A DNA stretch of 64,000 nt from Simplicispira hankyongi (GTDB taxonomy: Bacteria > Pseudomonadota > Gammaproteobacteria > Burkholderiales > Burkholderiaceae_C): NCBI RefSeq assembly GCF_003570885.1, contig NZ_QXJC01000007.1, forward strand, positions 124,001-188,000, written 5' to 3'. Below the pieces are notes generated by a model that did not search any database, was not told where the DNA came from, and saw only the letters and a program-made list of their open reading frames with translations. How positions within the stretch are numbered: the stretch's first letter is position 1; every line of letters begins with the position of its first letter. Below, in pieces: positions 8,805 to 17,673 of this stretch. The position numbers and the translations under genes were made by a program.

Positions 8805-9791
8805 ATGAAACTTGCCACCCTCCAAGACGGGTCGCGCGACGGCCAACTGGTGGTCGTCTCGCGCGATCTGGCCAGCGCGCACTACGCCACCGGTATCGCC
8901 AACCGCCTGCAGCAGGTGCTCGACGACTGGGGGTTTTTCGCCCCGCAGTTGCAGGATCTCTACGACGCACTGAACGCCGGCCGCGCCCGCCACCCCTTTG
9001 CCTTCGACCCGCAGCAGTGCCTGGCGCCGCTGCCACGCGCTTTCCAGTGCCTGGAGGCGGTGTCGCCCTTGCCGGACGGGCCCGTGGCGCCCGCCGCAGC
9101 GCCCGTGCTCCAGCAGCTTGCGGGCGATGCGCTCGCCGGCGCCTGCCACCCGCTGCCCGCCAGCGCCGTCGGCATGGAGCTCGATTTCGGCGCTGGCCTG
9201 GCCGTCGTCACAGGGGCGCTCGCCGCTGCCAGCACCAGCGGCCAAGCCCTGGATGCGGTGCGCCTGCTGATGCTGTCCAACAGCGTGGCCTTGCGTGCGA
9301 TCGAACCGGCCGAGCGCGCAGCCGGCGCGGGTGCGCAGCACAGCCGCCCCGCCACCGCCTTCAGCCCGGTCGCCGTGACGCTCGATGAACTTGGCACTGC
9401 CTGGGACCAAGGCCGGCTGCGGCTCACCGTGCAATCGGCCTTGAACGGCCGCAAGCTCGGCCTGTGCGATGCCGCCGCGGGCATGGCCTGGAGTTTTGGC
9501 GAACTGATGGCCCACGCCGCCCGCACCCGCGCCCTGGGTGCCGGCAGCATTGTCTGCAGCGGCCCGCTGCGCGCTGCGCCAGGGGGCAAGGAAGCCCCCA
9601 ACGCGTCAAGCGCCTGCGCCAGCCTGCTCGACCGGCGCCACTGGGAGGCGCAGCGCGGCGGCCAGACCAGCACCGGTTTCTTGCAACTGGGCGACCAGAT
9701 CCGCATCGACCTGAAAGGGCCCGATGGCCGCAGCCTGTGCGGTGCCATCGAGCAGACGGTAGGCGAACGGCCGCCATCGCAGCAGGAATAG
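8805..9791 (+). CDS. fumarylacetoacetate hydrolase family protein
   Basis: A 328-residue FAH-superfamily protein starting MKLATLQDGSRDGQLVVVSRD, a typical opening of FAH-like hydrolases. The central VGMELDFGAGLAVVTG and the late TSTGFLQLGDQIRIDLKGPDGRSLCGAIEQTV correspond to the metal-binding and C-terminal parts of the fold. These enzymes cleave C-C bonds or decarboxylate/isomerise dicarboxylic intermediates in aromatic catabolism. ATG 8805 is chosen; frame-open sequence upstream of it lacks conservation and overlaps the divergent DUF3108 promoter region. The exact substrate cannot be assigned. Confidence 0.87.
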   Translation: MKLATLQDGSRDGQLVVVSRDLASAHYATGIANRLQQVLDDWGFFAPQLQDLYDALNAGRARHPFAFDPQQCLAPLPRAFQCLEAVSPLPDGPVAPAAAPVLQQLAGDALAGACHPLPASAVGMELDFGAGLAVVTGALAAASTSGQALDAVRLLMLSNSVALRAIEPAERAAGAGAQHSRPATAFSPVAVTLDELGTAWDQGRLRLTVQSALNGRKLGLCDAAAGMAWSFGELMAHAARTRALGAGSIVCSGPLRAAPGGKEAPNASSACASLLDRRHWEAQRGGQTSTGFLQLGDQIRIDLKGPDGRSLCGAIEQTVGERPPSQQE

Positions 9792-10112
9792 AAGGAACAT
9801 GCCCGGCGCCTCCACAGCCGTGGCTGGCCACGCTGCCCGCGCGGCAGAGTACGCGCGGTCCATCGCAAACCCAGGCGCCAGGAGCCAGAAAAATACAAGA
9901 AAATAGGGCTCTAACGCTTAACCCATAAGCGCTAATAGCTCTTAAAAAACGAGCGACCCGTCGCGATACGCGCCTTGCCAGAGGGGGTTTGCGCCGGCAC
10001 TGCCCGGCGGCGCGGGCGCAGCGCTACAGTCAAGTGCCGACCAGAGCGCGCCAGTCTTCGGGCCCCGGATCGGCGCCCCATCCCCGCAATTTTCAAGAAG
10101 GAGAAACCCCCC
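9792..10112. other. gene-free interval
   Basis: A 321-bp stretch between the FAH gene and a small unknown gene. It contains one copy of the dispersed AGCGCTT repeat (9899-9947) and GC-rich sequence ending in an AAGAAGGAG ribosome-binding site for the gene at 10113. I see no other gene or structured element. Confidence 0.6.
9899..9947. repeat. dispersed AGCGCTT-type repeat, copy 2
   Basis: AGGGCTCTAACGCTTAACCC followed by ATAAGCGCTAATAGCTCT, flanked by A-rich runs: two inverted halves around a short centre, as in the other copies. Confidence 0.8.
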
Positions 10113-10343
10113 ATGGCCGATACCTGGTTGCCCTCGCTCATCACCGCCACGCCGCAGGAAGGTTTTGAACTCGCCATCACGCTGAGCCGCCGCGGCGTCA
10201 AATACACGCAGCCGGATATGGACACGCTCAAGCAACTGCGTCCGGAATATGCCAACTCGGCCGATGGCCTGACAGCCGCTTCGCAGGTGATCGCTATCAA
10301 TTTCCAGACCGTCTCAGCCGCCAACAACTACTGGCGTGGCTGA
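10113..10343 (+). CDS. small protein of unknown function
   Basis: A 76-residue protein beginning MADTWLPSLITATPQEGFEL and ending AANNYWRG. ATG 10113 is preceded by AAGAAGGAG at a good distance, and codon usage is like its neighbours, which supports a real gene. There is no signal peptide, membrane segment or recognised motif; the second half (GLTAASQVIAINFQTVS) looks like a short helical region. It is a stand-alone gene between two copies of the dispersed repeat. I do not recognise the family. Confidence 0.7.
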   Translation: MADTWLPSLITATPQEGFELAITLSRRGVKYTQPDMDTLKQLRPEYANSADGLTAASQVIAINFQTVSAANNYWRG

Positions 10344-10364
10344 GTTTCTCGCTGAGAAAAACAA

Positions 10365-10411
10365 GAGAAATTAGGGCCTAGTGCTTATGCAGTAAGCGCT
10401 TGCAGCTCTTT
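10365..10411. repeat. dispersed AGCGCTT-type repeat, copy 3
   Basis: GGGCCTAGTGCTTATGC followed by AGTAAGCGCTTGCAGCTCTTT. It reaches the stop codon of the minus-strand molybdopterin oxidoreductase gene, so it lies between two convergent genes as a possible transcript end. Confidence 0.8.
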
Positions 10412-12506
10412 ATTCGGTAGCAAATTCCGGCGCTTTGCCGGGCTCCACCTCCACCAGGCAGTCATAAAAAGTCGGCCCTTGGCCCATGTCGGTCAGGGCC
10501 TGGCTGGTGAGCTGGTTGACATTGGTGCCCGCCAACCCGAGCTTGCGCCACCACACGCCCAGGCCGTTGACCACACCCGGGCGGGCACGTTCGCTCAGTT
10601 CGGCGTGGCACACATAGCTGCCCCGGTCGTTGAACACCCGCACCACCGTGCCGTCTGCAATGCCGCGTGCGGCGGCGTCCTGCGGGTGGATTTCCAGCAG
10701 CGGCCGGCCTTCCTGTTTTTGCAGGCTGGCAACGTTGACGAAGGTCGAATTGAGGAAGTTGCGCGCGGGTGGGGAAATCATCGCCAGCGGGTAGGCGGCC
10801 GAACGGCCCACGGTCTCGTGGTTGGGGACATGGTTTGGCAGGCCGTCCTGCCCGGCCGCCGCCAGGGCAGCGCTGAAAAATTCGCACTTGCCGGATGCGG
10901 TGGGAAAGTTTCCATGGGCAAACGGGGCGTCGGGCACCGGGAGCGTGGCAAAGCCGTGCTCCAGCAGCGCGGTGAAATCGACCTGCTCGCCATAGGCCTG
11001 GCGGCACAGCTGCTCGTCGCTGTCGGCAAAGCAGGGCTCGGAAAACCCCATGCGCGCCGCCAGCTCACGAAAGATGCGGGCGTTGGAGCGCGCCTGGCCA
11101 CAGGGCGCAATCGCCGGGCGGTTCAGCAATACGTCGGTATGGCCATAGGCCAGGTGCACGTCCCAGTGCTCCAGTTGCGTGGTGGCAGGCAGGATGTAAT
11201 CGGCGCAATCGGCGGTGTCGGTCTGGAAGTGCTCCAGCACCACCGTGAACAAGTCTTCGCGTGCAAAGCCGCGCGCCACCTGGGCCGAGTCCGGCGCGAC
11301 GGCCACCGGGTTGCTGTTGTAGACCACCAGCGCCTCGATTTTCGGGCCGAACTCTGGCGAGGTTTCTGCTAGCAAGTCGTCGCCAATCGTCACCATGTTG
11401 ATGGTGCGTGGGCGGCGCGCTCCCATGAGGTCCGGGCGCTGCAGGGCGTCTCGTTGCACCGGGAAATGGCTGGACGAGGAAAGGAGCACGCCGCCCGCGC
11501 GGTGGCGCCAGGCCCCTGTGAGCGCGGGCAGGCAGGCGATGGCGCGCACCGCATTGCCGCCGCCGTGCACGCGCTGCACGCCGTAGTTCACGCGAATGGC
11601 AGCCGGCCGGGTGGTGCCGTAGGCGCGCGCCAGTGCGCGAATCTGCTCGACCGGCACAGCGCAGATTTCGGCCGCGCGCTCGGGTGGCCAGGTAAGCGCG
11701 CGCTCGCGCAGCGGCTCCCAGCCCAGCGTGTGCTGCGCCAGGTAGCCGTGGTCCAGCCAGCCGTGCACGATGAGCTCGTGCATCAGCGCGAGCGCCAGCG
11801 CGGCGTCGGTGCCCGGGAGCAGTTGCAGGTGCTCATGGCACTTCTCGGCGGTTTCGCTCTTGCGCGGGTCGATGCACACCAGGCGCGCGCCATCGCGCTT
11901 GGCCTGCTGGGCGTAGCGCCAGAAATGCAGGTTGCTGGTGATCGAATTGCTGCCCCAGATGAGGATCAGCTTCGCTTCAGCGAAAAACTCGACCTTCATC
12001 CCGACCTTGCCGCCCAGCGTGTGCCCCATCGCCTCGCCGCCGGCGGTCGAGCAGATGCTGCGGTGCAGCAGCGACGCCCCCAGGCGGTGGAAGAAGCGCC
12101 GGTCCATGCTTTCGCCCTGCACCAGCCCCATGGTGCCAGCGTAGCTGTAGGGCACGATGGCCTCGGGGTTGCGCGCCGCGATCGCGGTGAGGCGCGCGGC
12201 GATGTCGGCCAGTGCTTCGTCCCAGGAAACCGGGGTGAACTTGCCACTGCCTTTGGGGCCACTGCGTTTGAGGGGATGCAGGATGCGCTCGGCGTGGTAG
12301 GTGCGTTCAGGGTAGCGCGAGACTTTTGCACAGAGCACGCCGCCGGTGTGCGCGTGCCCGGGGTTGCCCTGTACACGCACCGCCACGCCGTTTTCCACGG
12401 TGGTGAGCAGCGCACAGGTATCGGGGCAATCGTGCGGGCAGGCGCCACGCACGGTGTGCGAGGCGGCAGCCGAAGCGACGGGCAAGATGGCGGTATCCAG
12501 GGGCAT
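10410..12506 (-). CDS. molybdopterin-dependent oxidoreductase
   Basis: A 698-residue catalytic subunit of the DMSO-reductase superfamily. An N-terminal 4Fe-4S motif is visible (CPHDCPDTC with a later GVLCAKV), followed by the bis-MGD cofactor regions (VPYSYAGTMGLVQGESMDRRFF, LILIWGSNSITSNLHFW, GTDAALALALMHELI) and a C-terminal molydopterin-dinucleotide-binding domain (LEIHPQDAAARGIADGTVVRVFNDRG). There is no Tat signal, so it is probably cytoplasmic. The substrate is unclear: relatives are annotated as formate dehydrogenase, thiosulfate reductase or general oxidoreductases. No partner Fe-S or membrane subunit gene lies beside it. It is divergent from the M20 amidohydrolase gene with an 81-bp gap. 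Confidence 0.9.
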   Translation of the reverse strand: MPLDTAILPVASAAASHTVRGACPHDCPDTCALLTTVENGVAVRVQGNPGHAHTGGVLCAKVSRYPERTYHAERILHPLKRSGPKGSGKFTPVSWDEALADIAARLTAIAARNPEAIVPYSYAGTMGLVQGESMDRRFFHRLGASLLHRSICSTAGGEAMGHTLGGKVGMKVEFFAEAKLILIWGSNSITSNLHFWRYAQQAKRDGARLVCIDPRKSETAEKCHEHLQLLPGTDAALALALMHELIVHGWLDHGYLAQHTLGWEPLRERALTWPPERAAEICAVPVEQIRALARAYGTTRPAAIRVNYGVQRVHGGGNAVRAIACLPALTGAWRHRAGGVLLSSSSHFPVQRDALQRPDLMGARRPRTINMVTIGDDLLAETSPEFGPKIEALVVYNSNPVAVAPDSAQVARGFAREDLFTVVLEHFQTDTADCADYILPATTQLEHWDVHLAYGHTDVLLNRPAIAPCGQARSNARIFRELAARMGFSEPCFADSDEQLCRQAYGEQVDFTALLEHGFATLPVPDAPFAHGNFPTASGKCEFFSAALAAAGQDGLPNHVPNHETVGRSAAYPLAMISPPARNFLNSTFVNVASLQKQEGRPLLEIHPQDAAARGIADGTVVRVFNDRGSYVCHAELSERARPGVVNGLGVWWRKLGLAGTNVNQLTSQALTDMGQGPTFYDCLVEVEPGKAPEFATE

Positions 12507-12587
12507 GGCGGAGGAGGAACAGAAACAACCGTGCCCGGCAGCATCTGCGCGACCGGGCTAGACTGCGCATTCTGAAGGAAAGCCGCC

Positions 12588-13799
12588 ATGCAAGTCATCG
12601 ACTCCCTCGTTACCCAGGCCGCCGCCATTGCCAGCCTGCGCCGCGATATCCACGCCCACCCCGAACTGTGCTTTGAAGAAGTGCGCACCGCCGATCTGGT
12701 GGCCAGCAAGCTCACGGAGTGGGGCATCCCCATCCACCGTGGGCTGGGCACTACCGGCGTGGTGGGGATCGTGCACGGGCGCGACGGCGGCGCCTGCGGC
12801 CGCGCCATCGGCCTGCGCGCCGACATGGATGCGCTGCCCATGCAGGAGCACAACGCGTTTGCACACACAAGCCGCCACGCCGGCAAGATGCACGCCTGCG
12901 GCCACGACGGCCACACCGCCATGCTGCTGGCGGCGGCGCAGCACTTCGCCAAGGAGCGCCATTTCGACGGCACGGTCTACCTGATCTTCCAGCCCGCCGA
13001 AGAGGGCGGCGGCGGCGCGCGCGAGATGATCAACGACGGCCTGTTCACGCAGTTCGACATGCAAGCCGTGTTCGGCATGCACAACTGGCCCGGCATGGCG
13101 GTAGGCCAGTTCGCCGTGAGCCCCGGCCCGGTGATGGCGTCGTCCAACGAGTTCAAGATCACCATCCACGGCAAGGGCGGGCACGCAGCGCTGCCCCACA
13201 CCAGCATCGACCCGGTGCCGATCGCCTGCCAGATGGTGCAGGGCTTTCAGACCATCATCAGCCGCAACAAGAAGCCGGTGGACGCGGGCGTCATCAGCGT
13301 CACCATGATCCACACCGGCGAGGCCACCAATGTGGTGCCCGAGAGCTGCGAGCTGCAAGGCACGGTGCGCACCTTCACGCTGGAGGTGCTCGATCTGATC
13401 GAAGCGCGCATGCGCGAAGTGGCCGAGCACACCTGCGCGGCGCACCAGGCCACCTGTGACTTCGAGTTTGTGCGCAATTACCCGCCGACCGTCAATTCCG
13501 CGCCGGAAGCTGCGTTTGCGCGCCGCGTCATGCAGGAGATCGTGGGCGAAGCCAACGTGCTGGCGCAGGAACCCACCATGGGCGCCGAAGACTTTGCCTA
13601 CATGCTGCAGGTGCGCCCCGGCGCTTACTGTTTCATCGCCAACGGTGAAGGCGCGCACCGCATGCCTGGCCATGGCGAAGGGCCGTGCACGCTGCACAAC
13701 GCCAGCTACGACTTCAACGACGAGTTGATTCCGCTGGGCGCCACCTATTGGGTTCGCCTGACCGAGCAATGGCTGGCCGCTGCGGCGGCTGCCGCGTAA
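12588..13799 (+). CDS. M20-family amidohydrolase (hippurate hydrolase-like)
   Basis: A 403-residue metallopeptidase of the M20D/amidohydrolase group. Visible features are the HPELCFEE opening, the metal-binding HACGHDGHTAMLLAAA, QPAEEGGGGAREMI and a late PTMGAEDFAYML, with a dimerisation domain between (KFKITIHGKGGHAALPH region). Such enzymes remove acyl groups from N-acyl amino acids or hydrolyse dipeptides, with two divalent metals. It is followed 11 bp later by the DUF2817 peptidase, and the pair probably form an operon for salvage of peptides or acylated amino acids. A cytoplasmic location is expected because there is no signal peptide. Confidence 0.92.
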   Translation: MQVIDSLVTQAAAIASLRRDIHAHPELCFEEVRTADLVASKLTEWGIPIHRGLGTTGVVGIVHGRDGGACGRAIGLRADMDALPMQEHNAFAHTSRHAGKMHACGHDGHTAMLLAAAQHFAKERHFDGTVYLIFQPAEEGGGGAREMINDGLFTQFDMQAVFGMHNWPGMAVGQFAVSPGPVMASSNEFKITIHGKGGHAALPHTSIDPVPIACQMVQGFQTIISRNKKPVDAGVISVTMIHTGEATNVVPESCELQGTVRTFTLEVLDLIEARMREVAEHTCAAHQATCDFEFVRNYPPTVNSAPEAAFARRVMQEIVGEANVLAQEPTMGAEDFAYMLQVRPGAYCFIANGEGAHRMPGHGEGPCTLHNASYDFNDELIPLGATYWVRLTEQWLAAAAAAA

Positions 13800-13810
13800 A
13801 GGAGCGATCG

Positions 13811-14908
13811 ATGATCGGCGTCAACCAGGCCTTTGCCGCCAGCTATGCCCGCGCACGCGTGCAGTTTCTGGAGGCTGTGGCCGCAGGCGGATTGGCGATC
13901 GAATCGCATGTGCATCCGCTGGCGGGGCGCGACGGCGAGGCACTCGCCATGGACGTGGCGCGAGATGGCCCGGCAGATGCGCAGAAGCTGCTCATCGTCA
14001 GCAGCGCCTGCCACGGCGTCGAAGGCTACTGCGGCAGCGGTGTGCAGGTCTTTGCGCTGCACGACGAGGAATGGCGTGCGCAGGCGCGGTCGGCCGGCGT
14101 GGCGGTGCTCTACGTGCACGCGCTCAACCCCTACGGCTTTTCGTACCTGCGCCGCACCACGCACGAAAACGTGGATTTGAACCGCAATTTCCAGGATTTC
14201 AGCAAACCCCTGCCCGTGAACATGGGCTACCGCGAGATTGCGCCGCTGCTGCTGCCCAGCGAGTGGCCGCCCAACGCGGACAACCAGGCTGCCGTGCAGC
14301 ACTACCTCGCTACCAAGGGTGAAGCGGCCTGGCAGGCGGCCATCTCCGGCGGACAGTACGAATTTGAAGGGGGTCTGTTTTTTGGGGGCCGGGCCCCCAC
14401 CTGGAGTAACCGCACACTGCGCAGCGTGCTGCGTGCACACGGCAGCGCTGCCCGGCACGTTGCGTGGATCGACCTGCACACCGGCCTCGGCCCCAGCGGC
14501 ATGGGTGAGCGCATCTACGCTGGCAGCAACGACGCGGCCGCGGTGGCGCGGGCGCGGGCCTGGTGGGGCGGGGGCGGTGCCACGCCGGTGACTTCGATCT
14601 ACGACGGTTCATCGAGCTCGGCGCTGCTGACGGGGTTGATGTGGACCGCCATCTACGACGAATGCCCGCAGGCCGAGTACACCGGCATCGCGCTCGAATA
14701 CGGCACGCTGCCGATCTTGCAGACACTCCAGGCCCTGCGCGCCGAGCATTGGCTGCACCAGCACCCTGAGGCGCCGGTCGAACAGGCGGCGCAGATCAAG
14801 GCCGACATGCTGGCTGCGTTCTACACCGACACGGATGCCTGGCGCGGGCAGATCATCAGCCAGGCGCGGCAGGCGCTGTTCCAGGCGGTGCAGGGTTTGA
14901 TTTCTTGA
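13811..14908 (+). CDS. DUF2817 (M14-like zinc peptidase) protein
   Basis: A 365-residue protein of the DUF2817 family, related to M14 zinc carboxypeptidases. Candidate zinc ligands are His and Glu in SSACHGVEGYCGS and His in WIDLHTGLGPSG; HENVDLNRNFQDF and a late Glu in YTGIALEYGTLP also fit the carboxypeptidase layout. ATG 13811 follows an AAAGGAGC ribosome-binding site, 11 bp after the M20 gene. The two hydrolases likely act on related peptide or amide substrates. The activity of DUF2817 itself is not established to my knowledge. Confidence 0.86.
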   Translation: MIGVNQAFAASYARARVQFLEAVAAGGLAIESHVHPLAGRDGEALAMDVARDGPADAQKLLIVSSACHGVEGYCGSGVQVFALHDEEWRAQARSAGVAVLYVHALNPYGFSYLRRTTHENVDLNRNFQDFSKPLPVNMGYREIAPLLLPSEWPPNADNQAAVQHYLATKGEAAWQAAISGGQYEFEGGLFFGGRAPTWSNRTLRSVLRAHGSAARHVAWIDLHTGLGPSGMGERIYAGSNDAAAVARARAWWGGGGATPVTSIYDGSSSSALLTGLMWTAIYDECPQAEYTGIALEYGTLPILQTLQALRAEHWLHQHPEAPVEQAAQIKADMLAAFYTDTDAWRGQIISQARQALFQAVQGLIS

Positions 14909-14910
14909 GC

Positions 14911-14957
14911 GTTTTCTGGCTCTAGCGCTTATGGATAAAGCGCAGGCAGCTATCTAA
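14911..14957. repeat. dispersed AGCGCTT-type repeat, copy 4
   Basis: TGGCTCTAGCGCTTATGGAT followed by AAAGCGCAGGCAGCTATCTA just after the DUF2817 stop codon. Its right part is followed by ATAGCTTGCCTGCGC, which partly reverses the AGGCAGCTAT arm, extending the palindrome. Confidence 0.8.
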
Positions 14958-15005
14958 TTAATAGCTTGCCTGCGCGACGACGCCAGCAGCACTGGCGGCG
15001 CAGGC

Positions 15006-15057
15006 ATGGGGGTCAGATCGCGATTTCGCGCAGCAAAACTCGGGCTCTGACCCCCAT
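15006..15057. repeat. REP-like inverted repeat
   Basis: ATGGGGGTCAGA (15006-15017) and TCTGACCCCCAT (15046-15057) form a perfect 12-bp inverted repeat around a 28-bp centre. The GGGGTCAGA/TCTGACCCC end is a type I associate with REP elements mobilised by REP-associated tyrosine transposases in proteobacteria. It lies 41 bp beyond the WS/DGAT stop codon and could also end transcripts. Confidence 0.65.
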
Positions 15058-15098
15058 CCCGGAATGTTGGGCGCAGCCTCGATTGCCTCGCCCGGCAC

Positions 15099-16745
15099 CT
15101 ACTCCTCCGGCCCCCAGGGCAGCATCAGCGTCAGGGTGGAAAGTGCTTCGAATTCGGGCGCAAAGGCATCAATGATGCGCTGCGGTTCGGGGCACAGCAC
15201 GGTGTCGGTGATCACGCCAAACTGCACGCCCCCGCCGTAGCTCAGGATCGAAACGCCCAGCCCCACGCTGCCCGTCTGCGGCACCCAGAACATGCACTGC
15301 GTGACACGCGCGCCGCAGAGGGCGAGCGGCTCTCGCGGGCCGGGCACGTTGGTCATCACCGCGGTGGTCTTGCGGCCGAACAGGTTGAGCAGCGCGTCCT
15401 GCGCCGGTTTGACCATCAGCCCGGCCACGGCCAGCAGGCCGAACGCCAGCAGCGGCTGGGTACTGCCCTTGAGCGCCGCCATGCGGTGGCGCACCTCGTA
15501 GATGCGCTGGATCGGGTTTTCGATGCCAATGGGCAGCACCAGCGGCGCCAGGCCAAAGTGGTTGCCCAGCTTCCAGGCCTCTTCCATGGGGCGCAGATTC
15601 ACCGGGATCATGGCGCGAATCTCTTTGCCCGCAGTGTCGTCGCCGCAGTCGCGCAAATAGCCACCGATGGCCCCGGCCACGCAGGACAGCAGCACATCGT
15701 TCACCGAGCAGCCCAGCGCCCGGCCTACGGCCTTGACGTCGTCCAGTGGCAGCGGCGGGCACCAGGCAACGCGTTTGGCCGTGCCAGGCTCGCCTTTGAG
15801 GCGTGTGGGCGAGTCGTCAGGCATCAGCGCCAGCGCGGCCGCATCGTTTACCACTTGCCAGGCCATGCGCGCCGCGTCTGCTGAGCCGGCCAGGCCGTGC
15901 TGCATCGCCTTTTCGGGGTCGAGCAGGGCGTGCAGTGAGCGCGCCGCACCTTCGCCCGCCATGTCGATGGCGCGCACCGTGAGCCCGGCCAGGGGTTTGA
16001 TCAGCGCGTCGGAAAGCCAATCCTCGGCACCCGCTGGCGAGCGGTGCTGGCGCTTGGGGGGCTCGGAGCCGCCATCGACCAGCGACATGATGACCGAGAT
16101 CAGCGCGATGCCGTCGGCAATGCAGTGGTGGATGCGCACGATGAGCGCACTGCCCGGCTCGCCGTCTTCGCCGACGAAGTTTTCCACGAGATAAAAATGC
16201 CACAGGGGGCGGCGTGCGTTCAGAGGCACGCTCGCCAGGCGCCCCACGGCGTCGGCCAAGGCCTGCTGGTGGCTCTGGCCACGCTTGCGCTTGAGCGTGA
16301 GCGGCTCGACGTGCGCGGCGATATCGAAGCGCTCGTCTTCCACCCAGGTCGCGCCGGCGGCGTCCTGGACCACGCGCTGGCGAAAGCGTGGGTACTGCGT
16401 GAGGCGCTGCGCGGCACGGTCGCGCAATTGGGCCAGCGTGATGCCGGGCGAGACGGCCCAGACGCCGTTGATCAGCATGAGGTTGCTCGGGCAGTCCATG
16501 CGCAGCCAGGCGGTATCCACCTTGCTCATGCGCTCGCCCGAGAGGCCCAGCATGCCGCTGGCTGCGCGGCGCACGTTCTTTTCGACGCTGCGCGCAGCCT
16601 CCAGCGCCAGGGCGCCTGTCGGCGAATGCAAAAGCGCTGTGGAGCCACTGAGTGCCCGGCCGCCAACAGGGCTGGAGCCTGTCTGGCTGCTGGGTGTGGG
16701 GCTGCTGCCCGTGTGGGACGTGGTGCGAAGGGTGCGGGTCACCAT
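15099..16745 (-). CDS. WS/DGAT-type wax ester synthase / diacylglycerol acyltransferase
   Basis: A 548-residue acyltransferase of the bacterial WS/DGAT family, which joins acyl-CoA to fatty alcohols or diacylglycerol to make neutral storage lipids. The catalytic HHxxxDG motif is visible as HHCIADGIALI (about residue 224), and the C-terminal domain contains NDVLLSCVAGAIGGYLRD and the VMTNVPGPREPLALCGARV signature. The first 70 or so residues are Ser/Thr-rich and unlike the family core, which begins at MSKVDTAWLRMD; the true start could lie further in. Start 16745 is the last ATG before the divergent acyl-CoA-binding protein gene region. Proximity to that gene and to a PHA-system gene supports a storage-lipid role. 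Confidence 0.88.
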   Translation of the reverse strand: MVTRTLRTTSHTGSSPTPSSQTGSSPVGGRALSGSTALLHSPTGALALEAARSVEKNVRRAASGMLGLSGERMSKVDTAWLRMDCPSNLMLINGVWAVSPGITLAQLRDRAAQRLTQYPRFRQRVVQDAAGATWVEDERFDIAAHVEPLTLKRKRGQSHQQALADAVGRLASVPLNARRPLWHFYLVENFVGEDGEPGSALIVRIHHCIADGIALISVIMSLVDGGSEPPKRQHRSPAGAEDWLSDALIKPLAGLTVRAIDMAGEGAARSLHALLDPEKAMQHGLAGSADAARMAWQVVNDAAALALMPDDSPTRLKGEPGTAKRVAWCPPLPLDDVKAVGRALGCSVNDVLLSCVAGAIGGYLRDCGDDTAGKEIRAMIPVNLRPMEEAWKLGNHFGLAPLVLPIGIENPIQRIYEVRHRMAALKGSTQPLLAFGLLAVAGLMVKPAQDALLNLFGRKTTAVMTNVPGPREPLALCGARVTQCMFWVPQTGSVGLGVSILSYGGGVQFGVITDTVLCPEPQRIIDAFAPEFEALSTLTLMLPWGPEE

Positions 16746-16931
16746 GGTGATGGGCGTCCTGGAGAGTGAAGAATGGCCTGCGCAGGCCGCGCTGCAAGGT
16801 ATTGTCCACGCGCAGCGCTGGAGCGCGCGCGAACACGTTCTAAGATAGGCACAAGATACGCGGGCTGGCGCCTTTGTCGCCCCCGTTCTTTCCCCAACCC
16901 GATTTCCAGCCCATTGACCCAGGAGCCTTGC

Positions 16932-17186
16932 ATGTCCGACCTGAACGACCGTTTTGAAGCTGCCGTCGCCCAATCGAAAAACTTGAGCGAGCGCCCCGAC
17001 AACGCCACGCTGCTGCAAATTTATGCGCTGTACAAGCAGGCCAGCAGCGGCGACAACGCCGAGAAGAAACCCAGCTTCTCCGACATGGTGGGCCGCGCCA
17101 AGTGGGATGCCTGGGCCAAGCTCAAGGGCACCGGGCAGGACGCCGCGCGCCAGCAGTACATCGACCTGATCGCCTCGCTGAGCTAG
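16932..17186 (+). CDS. acyl-CoA-binding protein
   Basis: An 84-residue acyl-CoA-binding protein, the usual family length. It has the ligand-binding pattern LQIYALYKQASSGDN and later AKWDAWAKLKGTGQDAARQQYI, the lysine and tyrosine residues that contact CoA and acyl chain in the four-helix fold. It probably buffers and delivers acyl-CoA in the cytoplasm. ATG 16932 follows an AGGAGCC ribosome-binding site. It is divergently placed from the WS/DGAT gene, whose substrate is acyl-CoA, with 186 bp between the two starts. Confidence 0.93.
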   Translation: MSDLNDRFEAAVAQSKNLSERPDNATLLQIYALYKQASSGDNAEKKPSFSDMVGRAKWDAWAKLKGTGQDAARQQYIDLIASLS

Positions 17187-17255
17187 GCTGCGGCGGAGTG
17201 CCTTCGTGGGCTATGGCCTAATAGCGGTTTTCCCACCTTTTCACTGAGATTCGCC

Positions 17256-17426
17256 ATGGGCAACAAGATCGTTACTGAAGCAGACCGCAAATTCACCCCC
17301 CAGCCCAAGCCGCTGCCGGGCGCCAACCTGCCCACGGGCGGCCGTGGCCAGCGCGTGAGCCTGGAGCGTGGCGTTGCCACGCGCAGCAAGAAGAACCCAG
17401 GCAAGCGCTCGAAGAAGGGCGGGTAA
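17256..17426 (+). CDS. small basic protein of unknown function
   Basis: A 56-residue, strongly basic protein starting MGNKIVTEADRKFTPQPKPL and ending with KKNPGKRSKKGG. The middle is Pro/Gly-rich and the tail is a Lys/Arg cluster, suggesting nucleic-acid or ribosome association. There is no strong ribosome-binding site, but ATG 17256 opens cleanly, follows the acyl-CoA-binding protein by 69 bp and shows the third-position GC preference of its neighbours. I do not recognise the family. Confidence 0.6.
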   Translation: MGNKIVTEADRKFTPQPKPLPGANLPTGGRGQRVSLERGVATRSKKNPGKRSKKGG

Positions 17427-17550
17427 TTGGGAACACCCCCCTGCGGCGCTGCGCGCTTTTCCCCCGCTCTCGCATCGCTGCGCGATGCGGGCAGGGGGAG
17501 CGCCACCAGCGCCCGTATGGGAGGGTACTGGCGGCCCTTGCGCGGTGGCC
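17427..17550. repeat. second dispersed repeat family, copy 1
   Basis: Contains ACCCCCCTGCGGCGCTGCGC, a hairpin CGCATCGCTGCGCGATGCG, AGGGGGAGCGCCACCAGCGCC and GGCGGCCCTTGCGCGGTGG in that order. The same ordered blocks recur at 22620-22725 and, inverted, at 25200-25320. This copy has a short insertion before the GGCGGCCCTTG block. Confidence 0.65.
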
Positions 17551-17643
17551 CTGAGTGATTCGCGCCTATTCCATAGGCCTGTAGAAAGCGCTCTGCGCCA
17601 ACTGACGCTACACAAGACGGGCCCTCAAGGGCGCACGACAGAG

Positions 17644-17667
17644 ACCCCGCAATGCGGGGTTTTTTTA
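17644..17667 (+). terminator. intrinsic terminator
   Basis: ACCCCGC (17644-17650) pairs perfectly with GCGGGGT (17654-17660) across an AAT loop and runs into seven T. It is oriented for + strand transcripts, yet lies 7 bp beyond the stop of the minus-strand PHA-system gene, so the stem could serve both directions. The nearest + strand gene ends 218 bp upstream. Confidence 0.85.
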
Positions 17668-17673
17668 CGCACG

